DNA of 38,525 bases from Cytophagales bacterium Ga0077538 (GTDB lineage: Bacteria > Bacteroidota > Bacteroidia > Cytophagales > Cyclobacteriaceae), in assembly GCA_001464155.1 (NCBI GenBank), contig LNEN01000227.1, positions 1-38,525 on the forward strand. Direction: 5' to 3'. A model generated the notes under the pieces. The model saw nothing but the letters and a program-made list of their open reading frames with translations, did no database searches and had not been told where the DNA came from. Made by a program: the position numbers and the translations under genes. This document shows positions 6,955 through 15,682 of the stretch, piece by piece; within the stretch, counting starts at the first letter, position 1, and each line of letters starts with the position of its first letter.

Positions 6955-7484
6955 TGGAAGCACTACAAGTATTCACGTACAATGGACAGGAAGTAGAATT
7001 TGACCTGACCAATTCTGCCCTTATGATTAACGCCACCGAAATGGCTAAAATCTTCGGAAAGCGAACCGATGTTTTCCTAAAAACTGACCATGCCCAAGCC
7101 TTCATAAAGGTGCTTAAGCTACCACCGAATGGTGGTAGCTTGTGGATAAAATCGACTGAAAATATTATACAAGAAAGAGGACGAAATGGTTTATGGATGC
7201 ACAGGATTTTAGCCCTCAAGTTTGCCGCTTGGCTTGACCCCAAGTTTGAACTATGGGTTTACCAGACCATTGATGAAATCCTTTTTGGCTCTTACCGGAG
7301 AATGGAAGAAAGCCTACGCCTTTCAGCCCAACGTAAAAACCGTATTGAGGAACTGAAAAACACTTTGGGTTCATCATCTGATTTTTTGGAACTGCAAAGG
7401 CTTGAACTGGAAGAACGGCAAGCCAGTTATGGAAGAACGAAGGAGAACCGTAATCAACTACAACTCTTTCGAGTAGCACAGTAA
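6954..7484 (+). CDS. KilA-N domain protein
   Basis: MEALQVFTYNGQEVEFDLTNSALMINATEMAKIFGKRTDVFLKTDHAQAFIK...GRNGLWMHRILALKFAAWLDPKFELWVYQTIDEI, KilA-N-type pattern. Confidence 0.8.
   Translation: MEALQVFTYNGQEVEFDLTNSALMINATEMAKIFGKRTDVFLKTDHAQAFIKVLKLPPNGGSLWIKSTENIIQERGRNGLWMHRILALKFAAWLDPKFELWVYQTIDEILFGSYRRMEESLRLSAQRKNRIEELKNTLGSSSDFLELQRLELEERQASYGRTKENRNQLQLFRVAQ
7116..7141. other. Perfect 11-bp hairpin inside the KilA-N gene
   Basis: AAGCTACCACC-GAAT-GGTGGTAGCTT. Confidence 0.7.
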
Positions 7485-7494
7485 TGGCAAAAAA

Positions 7495-7722
7495 GCAAAT
7501 GTGGTTGGGCATAGTGTTGACTTCGTGCAGGAGCGCCCAACCTCTTTTGCTTGCGCTGATGGACAAAGGCGGGTCGCCAAGAAAAAAAGGTAACGCATAT
7601 ATAGTGTTGGCAGGCCAGCGATTGGTTTGCGCGTGGTGGCGAACTGTGCCGCCTGAGCGTAGGCGGTGCGAGGAAAAGCTTCCATGCCCGAAGCACCATC
7701 AGGCAGGCGGCATTGCTGCCAA
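7495..7722 (+). repeat. G-rich, hairpin-dense noncoding region (possible dispersed Bacteroidota repeat or ncRNA)
   Basis: Hairpins GGTTGGGC(7503-7510)/GCCCAACC(7535-7542), CCGCCT(7649-7654)/AGGCGG(7661-7666), outer arms TTGGCAG(7607-7613)/CTGCCAA(7716-7722); shares the 14-mer AGTGTTGGCAGGCC with 6367-6380. Confidence 0.4.
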
Positions 7723-7763
7723 TATGTGGCTATCAGTAATGGAGCCGTTTAAAATCGGATAAG

Positions 7764-7997
7764 ATGATGGAACAGCTAAGACTTTTTGAGCAACGTGTCT
7801 ACGACTACACGCAGCTAACCATTCACCAACGCATTAACTTTAAAAGTTGGCATGCAAAACCAGATCGCTGGCCAGAGATCTATTACACTATTAAATGTGC
7901 ACGAGATCGAATAAGGCACTGGAATCCTAAACCCCTAACCAGCGATATAGAGTTATGCAGGGTTAACCGGCATAACAAGTACTGCCGAAATGATTAG
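7764..7997 (+). CDS. Hypothetical phage protein
   Basis: 77-aa ORF MMEQLRLFEQRVYDYTQLTIHQRINFKSWHAKPDRWPEIYYTIKCARDRIRHWNPK... Confidence 0.5.
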   Translation: MMEQLRLFEQRVYDYTQLTIHQRINFKSWHAKPDRWPEIYYTIKCARDRIRHWNPKPLTSDIELCRVNRHNKYCRND

Positions 7998-7998
7998 T

Positions 7999-8220
7999 CT
8001 AAACTATACGGTTAACTGCAATTGGTCCTCTGTCTTTGTACACCAATGTGTACCAGATGTGCACGTACTTTTGAGCAGATTCTGTTAATTGTTGGCTTTG
8101 CAACAGGCTTATCAGCTCAATTTGTTTGTTGCTTAAAAAATCGTTCAAGGCAGCCTGGGCCTTGTCGTAGGTCTCCTGCTTGTCCACAAGCCCGGAGAAG
8201 TAAAAAATGTGTGTTTTCAT
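7999..8220 (-). CDS. Hypothetical protein
   Basis: 73 aa, MKTHIFYFSGLVDKQETYDKAQAALNDFLSNKQIELISLLQ... Confidence 0.5.
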   Translation of the reverse strand: MKTHIFYFSGLVDKQETYDKAQAALNDFLSNKQIELISLLQSQQLTESAQKYVHIWYTLVYKDRGPIAVNRIV

Positions 8221-8350
8221 CTACGGCAAATGTATATGAGTGTGTACAACTTGTTAGGTTAAATATTTTTATACTGGCCGAATTCCTAAGAATGTTATAG
8301 AAACATACACTACAAAGCATCAACACTTATTAAGTTGAAATCACCATTCT

Positions 8351-8761
8351 TTAGTTAAGTGTATGACTTCCCTCTTCCTTATCATAGGTATTCAGAAAGT
8401 GTTGGGCATCTTTTAACTCTTCGGGCGTTAGAAGTTTGGCATCGTACATGCCTTTCACAAAGCGGTCGTCACAGCCTTCATACACAAAATCGTATCGTTC
8501 CGGGCGAACAAGTATTCGTACTGTTACTTCGCTACCCGGGTATTTCTGGCATTGCAGAAACAGTGTGGCCAGCATGGCTGAATACTTAGTAAGCAAGGGT
8601 TGATCCTTCGGTTCAGCTTGTTTTACCTGGTAGGCTTGCAAGGTAAGCTCACGCATTATCAGCCGGCAATCTTCCACCAGGTTAACTCTGTCAAGTTTCA
8701 GTTCTGCCGTAATGATCGTTTCGTTATTTTCAACTGGAGGTGTAAAAAGTTTGTGTAGCAT
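8351..8761 (-). CDS. Hypothetical protein, co-oriented with the SRAP gene
   Basis: 136-aa ORF, 6 nt from the SRAP gene stop. Confidence 0.6.
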   Translation of the reverse strand: MLHKLFTPPVENNETIITAELKLDRVNLVEDCRLIMRELTLQAYQVKQAEPKDQPLLTKYSAMLATLFLQCQKYPGSEVTVRILVRPERYDFVYEGCDDRFVKGMYDAKLLTPEELKDAQHFLNTYDKEEGSHTLN

Positions 8762-8767
8762 AGTTTA

Positions 8768-9541
8768 TTAAAACGCTATTTCTTCATAGTCATAAAATGA
8801 ATGGGCCTCTTCTTTATTACCGATGCCATTCTTCCCTTTCAATTGCTTCACCGGCCAGGCTTGCATTAAGTCTTCATCGTAGGGCTTTATTAACTCCTGC
8901 AACAATTCCTTGTCTGCCTTATCATTAAAAGGCTTTAACCAATTGCGTTCCAATTCAGGCGGCAATATTACTGGCATGCGTGGTCCCTCAGTTTGCGCCC
9001 GTTCGTTGTTGTGGATTTTTGCCATCAAACCATTTGCTTCCGTGGTTACAATGGTAGCGGTATACCGAATGCTGCCAGTGCTCTTGTCCTCCCAACGCTC
9101 CCACAATCCGGCAAAGGTCATGCTCTCATTATTTTTAAGGCTTATGTAAAAGGGATAACTCTTACCACCTATATGGTGATGTTCAAAAAATCCATCAATG
9201 CAGGTGATCAGGCACCTACGTTGTTTGGCAGCTTCCCTGAATGACGGTTTTTCAAAAATACTTTCTCCCCTGGCGTTCAAACATTGCTTGCTGAGTTTAG
9301 CTGCATCTGCAGGCGACTTCACCCAAAACGGAATAAGTCCCCAATTGTAGGGTTGAAACTCCTGTGGCTTTTCATTCGTAATAACAGGAAGCTTGGGATG
9401 TACAAATCCACTAACATAGTAGGTTGGTTGCTGCTCAACCTTTTCAAGTTTGCTTTTATACGCTTCCACATCCTCTTTGCTGCCATGTCTTTCGGCATAC
9501 TTGTAATTCTTTCTAGAGAGGTAGGATAAATCGTAACACAT
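8768..9541 (-). CDS. SRAP domain protein (YedK/HMCES-like, abasic-site DNA-protein crosslinking)
   Basis: Starts MCYDLSYL (Cys2), CLNARGESIFEKPSFREA, RCLITCIDGFFEHHH, AKIHNNERAQTEGPRMPVIL: SRAP family signatures. Confidence 0.9.
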   Translation of the reverse strand: MCYDLSYLSRKNYKYAERHGSKEDVEAYKSKLEKVEQQPTYYVSGFVHPKLPVITNEKPQEFQPYNWGLIPFWVKSPADAAKLSKQCLNARGESIFEKPSFREAAKQRRCLITCIDGFFEHHHIGGKSYPFYISLKNNESMTFAGLWERWEDKSTGSIRYTATIVTTEANGLMAKIHNNERAQTEGPRMPVILPPELERNWLKPFNDKADKELLQELIKPYDEDLMQAWPVKQLKGKNGIGNKEEAHSFYDYEEIAF

Positions 9542-9542
9542 G

Positions 9543-9782
9543 CTATGCTGGCTTTATATAGATTGGAAACTCATCGATGCCATTGGCCATTTCTCTACAT
9601 TGGTCATCCTGAATAGAAATTTGGTAGTGCCTTTTATCCAATGCTAACATTACTTCGCTCGTGGGTTCTACCAGGTAGTGGTCCCATAGATTGTAGCAGT
9701 TAAGATAATGAAACCCGGCTGCCTTCCACTCAATTAGGTGTGAGTGAGTAAATACCTCCTTAGTGCTTACTGATTCATTCAT
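9543..9782 (-). CDS. Hypothetical protein upstream of SRAP
   Basis: 79-aa ORF ending 2 nt before the SRAP start; MNESVSTKEVFTHSHLIEWKAAGFHYLNCYNLWDHYLVEPTSEV... Confidence 0.55.
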   Translation of the reverse strand: MNESVSTKEVFTHSHLIEWKAAGFHYLNCYNLWDHYLVEPTSEVMLALDKRHYQISIQDDQCREMANGIDEFPIYIKPA

Positions 9783-9844
9783 TCGGTAAAAATGAGGAAG
9801 TTAATTTACTATAAAACGAGATAACCTTGTCTATCCGTGAATTT

Positions 9845-9859
9845 TGACATTAGTTGTCA
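9845..9859. promoter_or_regulatory. Inverted repeat TGACA-N5-TGTCA in the divergent intergenic region (candidate operator)
   Basis: TGACATTAGTTGTCA between the divergent 9782(-) and 9917(+) genes. Confidence 0.4.
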
Positions 9860-9916
9860 TAATTTCTTATTGTATGATTAAAGGGGTGAGATCGGCTACA
9901 GGTACCTTTGTAGAGT

Positions 9917-10321
9917 ATGATTGCACGTGCTGAAGTAGGGAAAATTACAGTGCCTGGTATAGCCAGAGAAGTGCAGTACGTGTTTACGACCTCGCACCTG
10001 CATTATGTTAGACCACTTATTTTAAAAGTGCTTTCGGAAGAAGAATGGATTCAGCTATTGAAACGCTGTTGGGAAGAAGAAAGGCTTTTGAAATGTAGCT
10101 TGAAGGGCTCTACCTACTTTCTGTTTTTCTGCCAGCGTAATGTAAACCCATTACTGAATCAACGATTAAACCGCCCAGCTGATTACCCCACCTTCAATAA
10201 CATGCTTGCCTATGCCTTTAGGGAGATGATCAGCAACACGGTATACTGCCGTGAGCTGATCAAAGAGCAACCTCGAGATCCCAATTTCAAAACCTTCCCA
10301 GCTGCCTACAGATGTAATTAG
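9917..10321 (+). CDS. Hypothetical protein
   Basis: 134-aa ORF MIARAEVGKITVPGIAREVQYVFTTSHLHYVRPLILKVL... Confidence 0.5.
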   Translation: MIARAEVGKITVPGIAREVQYVFTTSHLHYVRPLILKVLSEEEWIQLLKRCWEEERLLKCSLKGSTYFLFFCQRNVNPLLNQRLNRPADYPTFNNMLAYAFREMISNTVYCRELIKEQPRDPNFKTFPAAYRCN

Positions 10322-10374
10322 GGGTATAGCAATACCATTTTTGGCTAATCGTGAAGATTTTATACAGTTGGAAT

Positions 10375-11172
10375 CTAAACCACTCCCACAATTCCCTTTT
10401 TGTTAAATGGACTGGTCTGATACAAAATGGAATCCCTGTTGTAGAATAAGTAGTCATTTTCATTTGCCCAAAATTCAATAACCTTTCTTTCGAATTCATA
10501 AACTACTTGGATAACTTTTCCCTTACCAGGTGCTGGATCTTGCAATTGCTTCCCTATTCCTAAGTTATTGTTCGTTAATTGGAACTGGGTACCTATTTGA
10601 AAACTTCTACTAAGAGTATCTGTAACATCTAGCATCTTATTACTTGATCCGGGCAACCCATACTTGGCTAAAATAATTCTAAGCTCATTATGGCTAAATA
10701 CTTTTTCGTTTAATGAAGCAATCTTAGTATTCAGCTGTTCAATCTCTCTTGTTTTAATAGTAATGCTAGAATCATACTTTTGCTCAAGATCATTCATTTC
10801 ACTGATCATTCGGCTGTATTGTGCCTTCGTTATGAGTCTATCCTTCTCCTTTTCTTGCTTCTTTTTTATTCGTGCGTCTTCGAAGTTAAGAGCTATCTCA
10901 TAAAGCTTGTTTGATAAGATAGGTAATGCCCCAATTAGCAAGAGTGTAGATACAAACGGGAAAATAAGAGTTGTGCACCAATCGATGTAGTGGGCTTCTA
11001 TGTACTGAATCCTGGTTAAAGGCTTCAGCATTTCTTCATCAACAAATAGGGTTAGGTATGGAATCCTCCAATTCCAAACCAACCAAGAAAAAATAAACGT
11101 GCCATAGAAAGGGCTTGTGGTCCTTTCGTACAAAATGGCATTGAATGATTTACGTAATTCATCTATTGACAT
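10375..11172 (-). CDS. Membrane-anchored coiled-coil protein (possible superinfection exclusion/defence or moron)
   Basis: 265 aa: hydrophobic segments GTFIFSWLVWNWRIPYLTLFV and LIFPFVSTLLLIGALPIL, then a charged coiled coil and soluble C-terminus. Confidence 0.6.
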   Translation of the reverse strand: MSIDELRKSFNAILYERTTSPFYGTFIFSWLVWNWRIPYLTLFVDEEMLKPLTRIQYIEAHYIDWCTTLIFPFVSTLLLIGALPILSNKLYEIALNFEDARIKKKQEKEKDRLITKAQYSRMISEMNDLEQKYDSSITIKTREIEQLNTKIASLNEKVFSHNELRIILAKYGLPGSSNKMLDVTDTLSRSFQIGTQFQLTNNNLGIGKQLQDPAPGKGKVIQVVYEFERKVIEFWANENDYLFYNRDSILYQTSPFNKKGIVGVV

Positions 11173-11281
11173 ATTATTAAATGTTAAGATGCAAAGGTGG
11201 AGAACGAAGGTTAATTTCTAGGTTAGAAAAAATAACCTTAAAAATTAAGTTTTTTGTGGATAAATGTCCCTTAAGCGGCCA

Positions 11282-11461
11282 TCAAATTGCATCTAAAATC
11301 TCTTGGACTTGTTGAGGCTTTGACTTTGTTAAATCGATTATTCTGGCAACATCATCGGCACCATCTCCATATATTATCCTTGCCTTTCGGTCTTCAATAA
11401 GGGTAATTCTGGCGGGCTTCTTTCGGTAAGTAACTTGATCTCCTTCGCTATAGGTTATCAT
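11282..11461 (-). CDS. Short hypothetical protein (59 aa)
   Basis: Reverse complement: MITYSEGDQVTYRKKPARITLIEDRKARIIYGDGADDVARIIDLTKSKPQQVQEILDAI*; just below the ORF-track cutoff. Confidence 0.5.
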   Translation of the reverse strand: MITYSEGDQVTYRKKPARITLIEDRKARIIYGDGADDVARIIDLTKSKPQQVQEILDAI

Positions 11462-11516
11462 AAAAAATGGGTTAGTTAAATAAGGCTTTAACCAACCTTC
11501 ATTTTAAAAAGTTCCC

Positions 11517-11894
11517 CTACGTCTCCCACCACCTTTTCCCACCAATTACAACCGCCAGAGTAAAGAGTACAGCCTTCCATTGAGGTACACCGTCTTGGCG
11601 CATCCACAAGTAAAAGTCCCAATCCGCATCTGCGCGGGAGCCTATGCGGTTATCGTAGAGGTAATCGTGTGCGAGGCTGGCTTTGCTATACTTACCCATT
11701 TGTGGGAACAGCCAGCGCAGCATCCATGGTACACTGGCCCCATCGGTTACTGTGCCTTTTGGTATTGTAATCCACTCACCATTGGAGCGCCTAAGAATTA
11801 TCGGCTCAACCAATTTGTATAAAGGTTGATCGGCTTGCCATTTTATAAACAGCAAACCTCTATGCCTGGTCTCGATGATGAATTCTAAGATCAC
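11517..11894 (-). CDS. DUF1353 family protein
   Basis: IPKGTVTDGASVPWMLRWLFPQMGKYSKASLAHDYLYDNR, characteristic TDGASxP...HDYLY pattern. Confidence 0.75.
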   Translation of the reverse strand: MILEFIIETRHRGLLFIKWQADQPLYKLVEPIILRRSNGEWITIPKGTVTDGASVPWMLRWLFPQMGKYSKASLAHDYLYDNRIGSRADADWDFYLWMRQDGVPQWKAVLFTLAVVIGGKRWWET

Positions 11895-12334
11895 AACGGC
11901 TGACCTAATTCTGTAATATAACTTTGCTTACGCTCAGCTGCTGTGGCATACCCTGGAGTGACTACAAAAGTAGCGTCTGGTATTTGACTAATTAAGTAGA
12001 TAGCTGTGCCTAGATCCCCCACATCCAGTGCCATCTTCACATTCTGAAAGGCTTGCATCTGAGCGATGCTGTCATTTGTGGAAATATCTGTACTCGCGTT
12101 TTCTGACAGGAATCTTATCACAACCTGTCTGCCTCTTTCAATTCTCTGCTCTACTATTTGTCGGGGTGATTTCTCAACAGAAGTCCAACTTGCTTCATTA
12201 TTAATATCATTGATATCGATACACCTCAAATTTGTATTCTCAAAGTTGATAAACGATGGACATTGAAATTGATAGGAGGCATCATACCCTAACTCTTTTA
12301 TCATTCCTTCTTCGGAAAGGTTCATTCTTAGCAT
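11891..12334 (-). CDS. Hypothetical tail-region protein
   Basis: 147-aa ORF overlapping the DUF1353 gene start (4 nt). Confidence 0.55.
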   Translation of the reverse strand: MLRMNLSEEGMIKELGYDASYQFQCPSFINFENTNLRCIDINDINNEASWTSVEKSPRQIVEQRIERGRQVVIRFLSENASTDISTNDSIAQMQAFQNVKMALDVGDLGTAIYLISQIPDATFVVTPGYATAAERKQSYITELGQPL

Positions 12335-12335
12335 A

Positions 12336-13730
12336 TTACGATGGGATTAAATGATTGAAGCAAGCAGCGCAGTTTGCGTACCGGTTGGCAGTTGTGCTAG
12401 TATTACCTGTTAGGTCTGTTAAGTTTCCAACAGTGATAAACCCAGCGATCATATCGGTAAGAGCTACCTTTCCATTGTCAATCCAAAGCTGCGGGTTTAA
12501 GACATGCACACGGTTTTGAGGACTTGTTCCGTTGGCTAAAAAGTAGAACTTCTTATTCTTTACACCATACACCATGCTTCTGGCTATGGTGTCATTGGTT
12601 TGTTTGTTGGTTCGTACAAACTCTCCCAACCAGGTATTGGTTGCTTTGTCTACTACGTGTATTTCTCCACCGTTAAATTCGTAGGCTAGTGATATAAGAA
12701 GGTCATAGAATGGTGAGTAAACATGATTACCAAATATAGAAGGGTACGAATGGTTGCCTCCATTACTAGAACTAACGTAATTTCTTATCACAGCTAAAGA
12801 ATCAGCATTAAACTCTACTATTGCCACTCTTCCTCCCACGTAAGCATTATCTTTTGTTATGTAGCATCCTTTTGTAGTAGGGGTTACACCTGCGTTGCTA
12901 AACCAAGCTGAGGCCAAATCATTCTGAACTTTTGTTATAAACCCTCCTGTTTGATAGAGCTTATTGTTTGGAATGTAAACTCCGCACGAGTTATTTTGAT
13001 TAAATGGTACAGAGGATAATGATGAGGTAAAATTGAACTTATACCAGGACTCCGTAACTGTAACTCCTAAATAAATTCGATCATTTACGTAGTCATACAC
13101 AGCATCGGTTATACCAGTACCCACACCTCCAGAAAGCCCTGTTTCTGAATTTATGGTTCCCGTTAGGTTGTATATATTTTTGAAAGTACCACTCGCTGGA
13201 TTAGCATCAATTTTACAAACCTTAGCTAATCCAAAAACATAGATGTAATCATCAGCAGAACGGTAACATAAGGCTCTATATTGAGAAGCACCTCCCCCCG
13301 GTAAAGTTAAAGTGCTTTCAACAGTGTCAGTATCAGTATCTATTACACTTATTGTTTGGTCAGTGTAATTAATTACAAATAAGTGCTTTCGCGTTGCATT
13401 CACTTGCGTGAGTGCACTAATGCTTACACTCTTAGCATCAAACTTAGGAGCATTGAATAAAAAAGTAGATGCCCTGGCGCTGTCAATTTTTACTACACTT
13501 TCAATAGATAGAACATCACCAGCAACAACGTTAAAAGGAAAGGCTATTGGCGATCCATTCTTTTTTAAAGTATATGAGGAAATATTCATGGCGGTTACAG
13601 TAGCAATTCCTCCAGAGAATTCTACTGTAAATCCAAATGCGGCCATTGAGTTAATAGGGAATGTAACTGTGTACACAAACCCATTTTGCGCATTTCGATC
13701 TTTAATAATAAATGGAGCTGGATTTATCAT
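12336..13730 (-). CDS. Beta-propeller (YncE-like) tail fibre/receptor-binding protein
   Basis: 464 aa; LFVINYTDQTISVIDTDTDTVESTLTLPGGG...YIYVFGLAKVCKIDANPASGTF and repeated blade-like segments; sits in the tail-fibre block. Confidence 0.6.
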   Translation of the reverse strand: MINPAPFIIKDRNAQNGFVYTVTFPINSMAAFGFTVEFSGGIATVTAMNISSYTLKKNGSPIAFPFNVVAGDVLSIESVVKIDSARASTFLFNAPKFDAKSVSISALTQVNATRKHLFVINYTDQTISVIDTDTDTVESTLTLPGGGASQYRALCYRSADDYIYVFGLAKVCKIDANPASGTFKNIYNLTGTINSETGLSGGVGTGITDAVYDYVNDRIYLGVTVTESWYKFNFTSSLSSVPFNQNNSCGVYIPNNKLYQTGGFITKVQNDLASAWFSNAGVTPTTKGCYITKDNAYVGGRVAIVEFNADSLAVIRNYVSSSNGGNHSYPSIFGNHVYSPFYDLLISLAYEFNGGEIHVVDKATNTWLGEFVRTNKQTNDTIARSMVYGVKNKKFYFLANGTSPQNRVHVLNPQLWIDNGKVALTDMIAGFITVGNLTDLTGNTSTTANRYANCAACFNHLIPS

Positions 13731-14155
13731 TCTTCGTATCCCTCAAGTTCTCCGTACAAAATTAGATCAGAAGCCACGCTCGATTCAGCTTTCAATTTTT
13801 TCCCCGGTGCAACCCGAAAGAAGAAATTACCAAAGGCATCATACCTAACTCCTGAAATCTGGTAGGTCGGATCATTGATTAATTTTATAGCCAACGAACC
13901 AGCCAACTGGCCACTGTTAGCAGGAATACTTACCACATGGATTTTCTCAGGGTTAGCGCCTGCATTATCAGTTTCGTAAATCGTTAATGTAACGGGAGCT
14001 GCGTTCTTGTTAATTGCGATTAGCTTCGTTAAATCTCTCAAGTAAGTTGCATCTGCTGCAAACATATCAGCTCCACCTCCAGCGTTAGATACCACAACTC
14101 TAAAGGGTACCACCTTGTTTGCATTTCTGAAATGTTGTGTCGTGTTGATAGCCAT
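13727..14155 (-). CDS. Hypothetical tail-associated protein
   Basis: 142-aa ORF, beta-rich, overlaps the propeller gene. Confidence 0.5.
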   Translation of the reverse strand: MAINTTQHFRNANKVVPFRVVVSNAGGGADMFAADATYLRDLTKLIAINKNAAPVTLTIYETDNAGANPEKIHVVSIPANSGQLAGSLAIKLINDPTYQISGVRYDAFGNFFFRVAPGKKLKAESSVASDLILYGELEGYEE

Positions 14156-14161
14156 TTTCTT

Positions 14162-15682
14162 TTACATGGATATACCCATGCCTCCTATGTTAAGTTTGTT
14201 TTTCAATTTGTTAATTACCTGTTGCGTCACTGCTCCATCGGTATTGTTGCCATAGTCGTTGTACAACTTTGCAATTCCTTTAACAGAAGGTGTGGCATCG
14301 GCAACCGGTGCACCGCTGGCAATAATCCACTGCACGTCTTCATCATCCCAGATGTACTTAACAGCATCTACACTTACACCTCCATTTACAATAGCATAAT
14401 CACCAGGATTCGCTGTAGGCAAAGCGGCTTCAAGTGCTACAAGGCTTGCATACTCACCTCTAAAATGATCCTGATTTCTTGGTTGTATACCAATTAAAAC
14501 TCCACCGCTTTGGTACACTCCAAATATCCAATCGCTTTCGGTAGTGGTGAGCACACCACTCGGGCTTACATAAATGTAATCGCCTACCGCAGGCGAACCA
14601 GTAATGGGTGTTGTGGCCAAGCCAGACTGTTGAAGTATGTAATAACTACCTGAGCTGAATCGCTGTATCACAACCGCCCAGGGCTTGTCTGCAGCTGAGC
14701 TCACTTTCGTAAAGTCATGCTTCAACACATCACCTACAACCAGCGTAGGGCTTGCCTGAAAGTAAGCACGCGTTACGTGTGGGAACTCTGCCCAGGTGCT
14801 GATGGCTCCCGTGCTTCCATCGTTTACATTAGTAAAAATCTTTCCACCGTTTTTAGTGCCCAACTTTACTTGTATGGTGGCATTGATATACTGATCGCCA
14901 AAAGACGCATAGCGCATATCCTGTCGAGGGGTAAGCACCCAGGGAGATCCGGAAATAAATGGAGGCACAGCAGTTTGCCCCAGCGAAGTAAGCTCGTATA
15001 CTTTATTACGCTGCCAGTCATCTTCATGCAATACCAGCAAAGAGTCGCCCACGTTTATGGTTACGCCATCTTTAGAAGTGAACGGTCCATTGGCAGTAGC
15101 ACGCAAGCAACCATCTACACCGCCAAGGGTTACCACTGTGTAACTTGGCAGGGCTGAGGTCGTGCTGGCCTTTGCTACTTTCTTCCAGTGCAGCTGCGCC
15201 CAGTTGTCTGCAATAATGGGCTTCCAGTTGGCCTTGTCGGCATCAGGAGAAACACTGCTGTTGAATGGGCGTGAAGGATTCGTGAGCAAACACAACTCAC
15301 CATTCCAGTAAACAATTACAAGTCCTGCACCAAACACACCCGGTGCCCATTCTTTAATAGCACTACCACTACTCGGGCTTACTTCTATCCAAAAATCATC
15401 TTCGGTGATATCCGGATTGGTGGGCGGCTGGTGCCCAATGTTGTTGGCAACTTTACTATTCCAAAAGCGCAGGTTTCCGTTATCATCCGGGTGCGTACTA
15501 AAGGCACCATCACCTGTGCCATCAGCATTAAAATCTAAGAGGGCAGTCCAGGCCGGTATGCCCGTGGTAATGCTTTGCGTGATAAAGTCTATTACAGAAT
15601 CGAATACTATAAATTCCTGCTCAATGGTACGCTGGGCCAGCAGGGTTGCTCTAATAAAGTTTTTTTGTTCCTGGGCTGTCAT
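14162..15682 (-). CDS. Tail fibre protein
   Basis: 506 aa; low-complexity beta/fibre character, WAPGVFGAGLVIVYWNGELCLLTNPSRPFNS carbohydrate-binding-like modules, C-terminal PSVKGIAKLYNDYGNNTDGAVTQQVINKL typical of fibre ends. Confidence 0.65.
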   Translation of the reverse strand: MTAQEQKNFIRATLLAQRTIEQEFIVFDSVIDFITQSITTGIPAWTALLDFNADGTGDGAFSTHPDDNGNLRFWNSKVANNIGHQPPTNPDITEDDFWIEVSPSSGSAIKEWAPGVFGAGLVIVYWNGELCLLTNPSRPFNSSVSPDADKANWKPIIADNWAQLHWKKVAKASTTSALPSYTVVTLGGVDGCLRATANGPFTSKDGVTINVGDSLLVLHEDDWQRNKVYELTSLGQTAVPPFISGSPWVLTPRQDMRYASFGDQYINATIQVKLGTKNGGKIFTNVNDGSTGAISTWAEFPHVTRAYFQASPTLVVGDVLKHDFTKVSSAADKPWAVVIQRFSSGSYYILQQSGLATTPITGSPAVGDYIYVSPSGVLTTTESDWIFGVYQSGGVLIGIQPRNQDHFRGEYASLVALEAALPTANPGDYAIVNGGVSVDAVKYIWDDEDVQWIIASGAPVADATPSVKGIAKLYNDYGNNTDGAVTQQVINKLKNKLNIGGMGISM

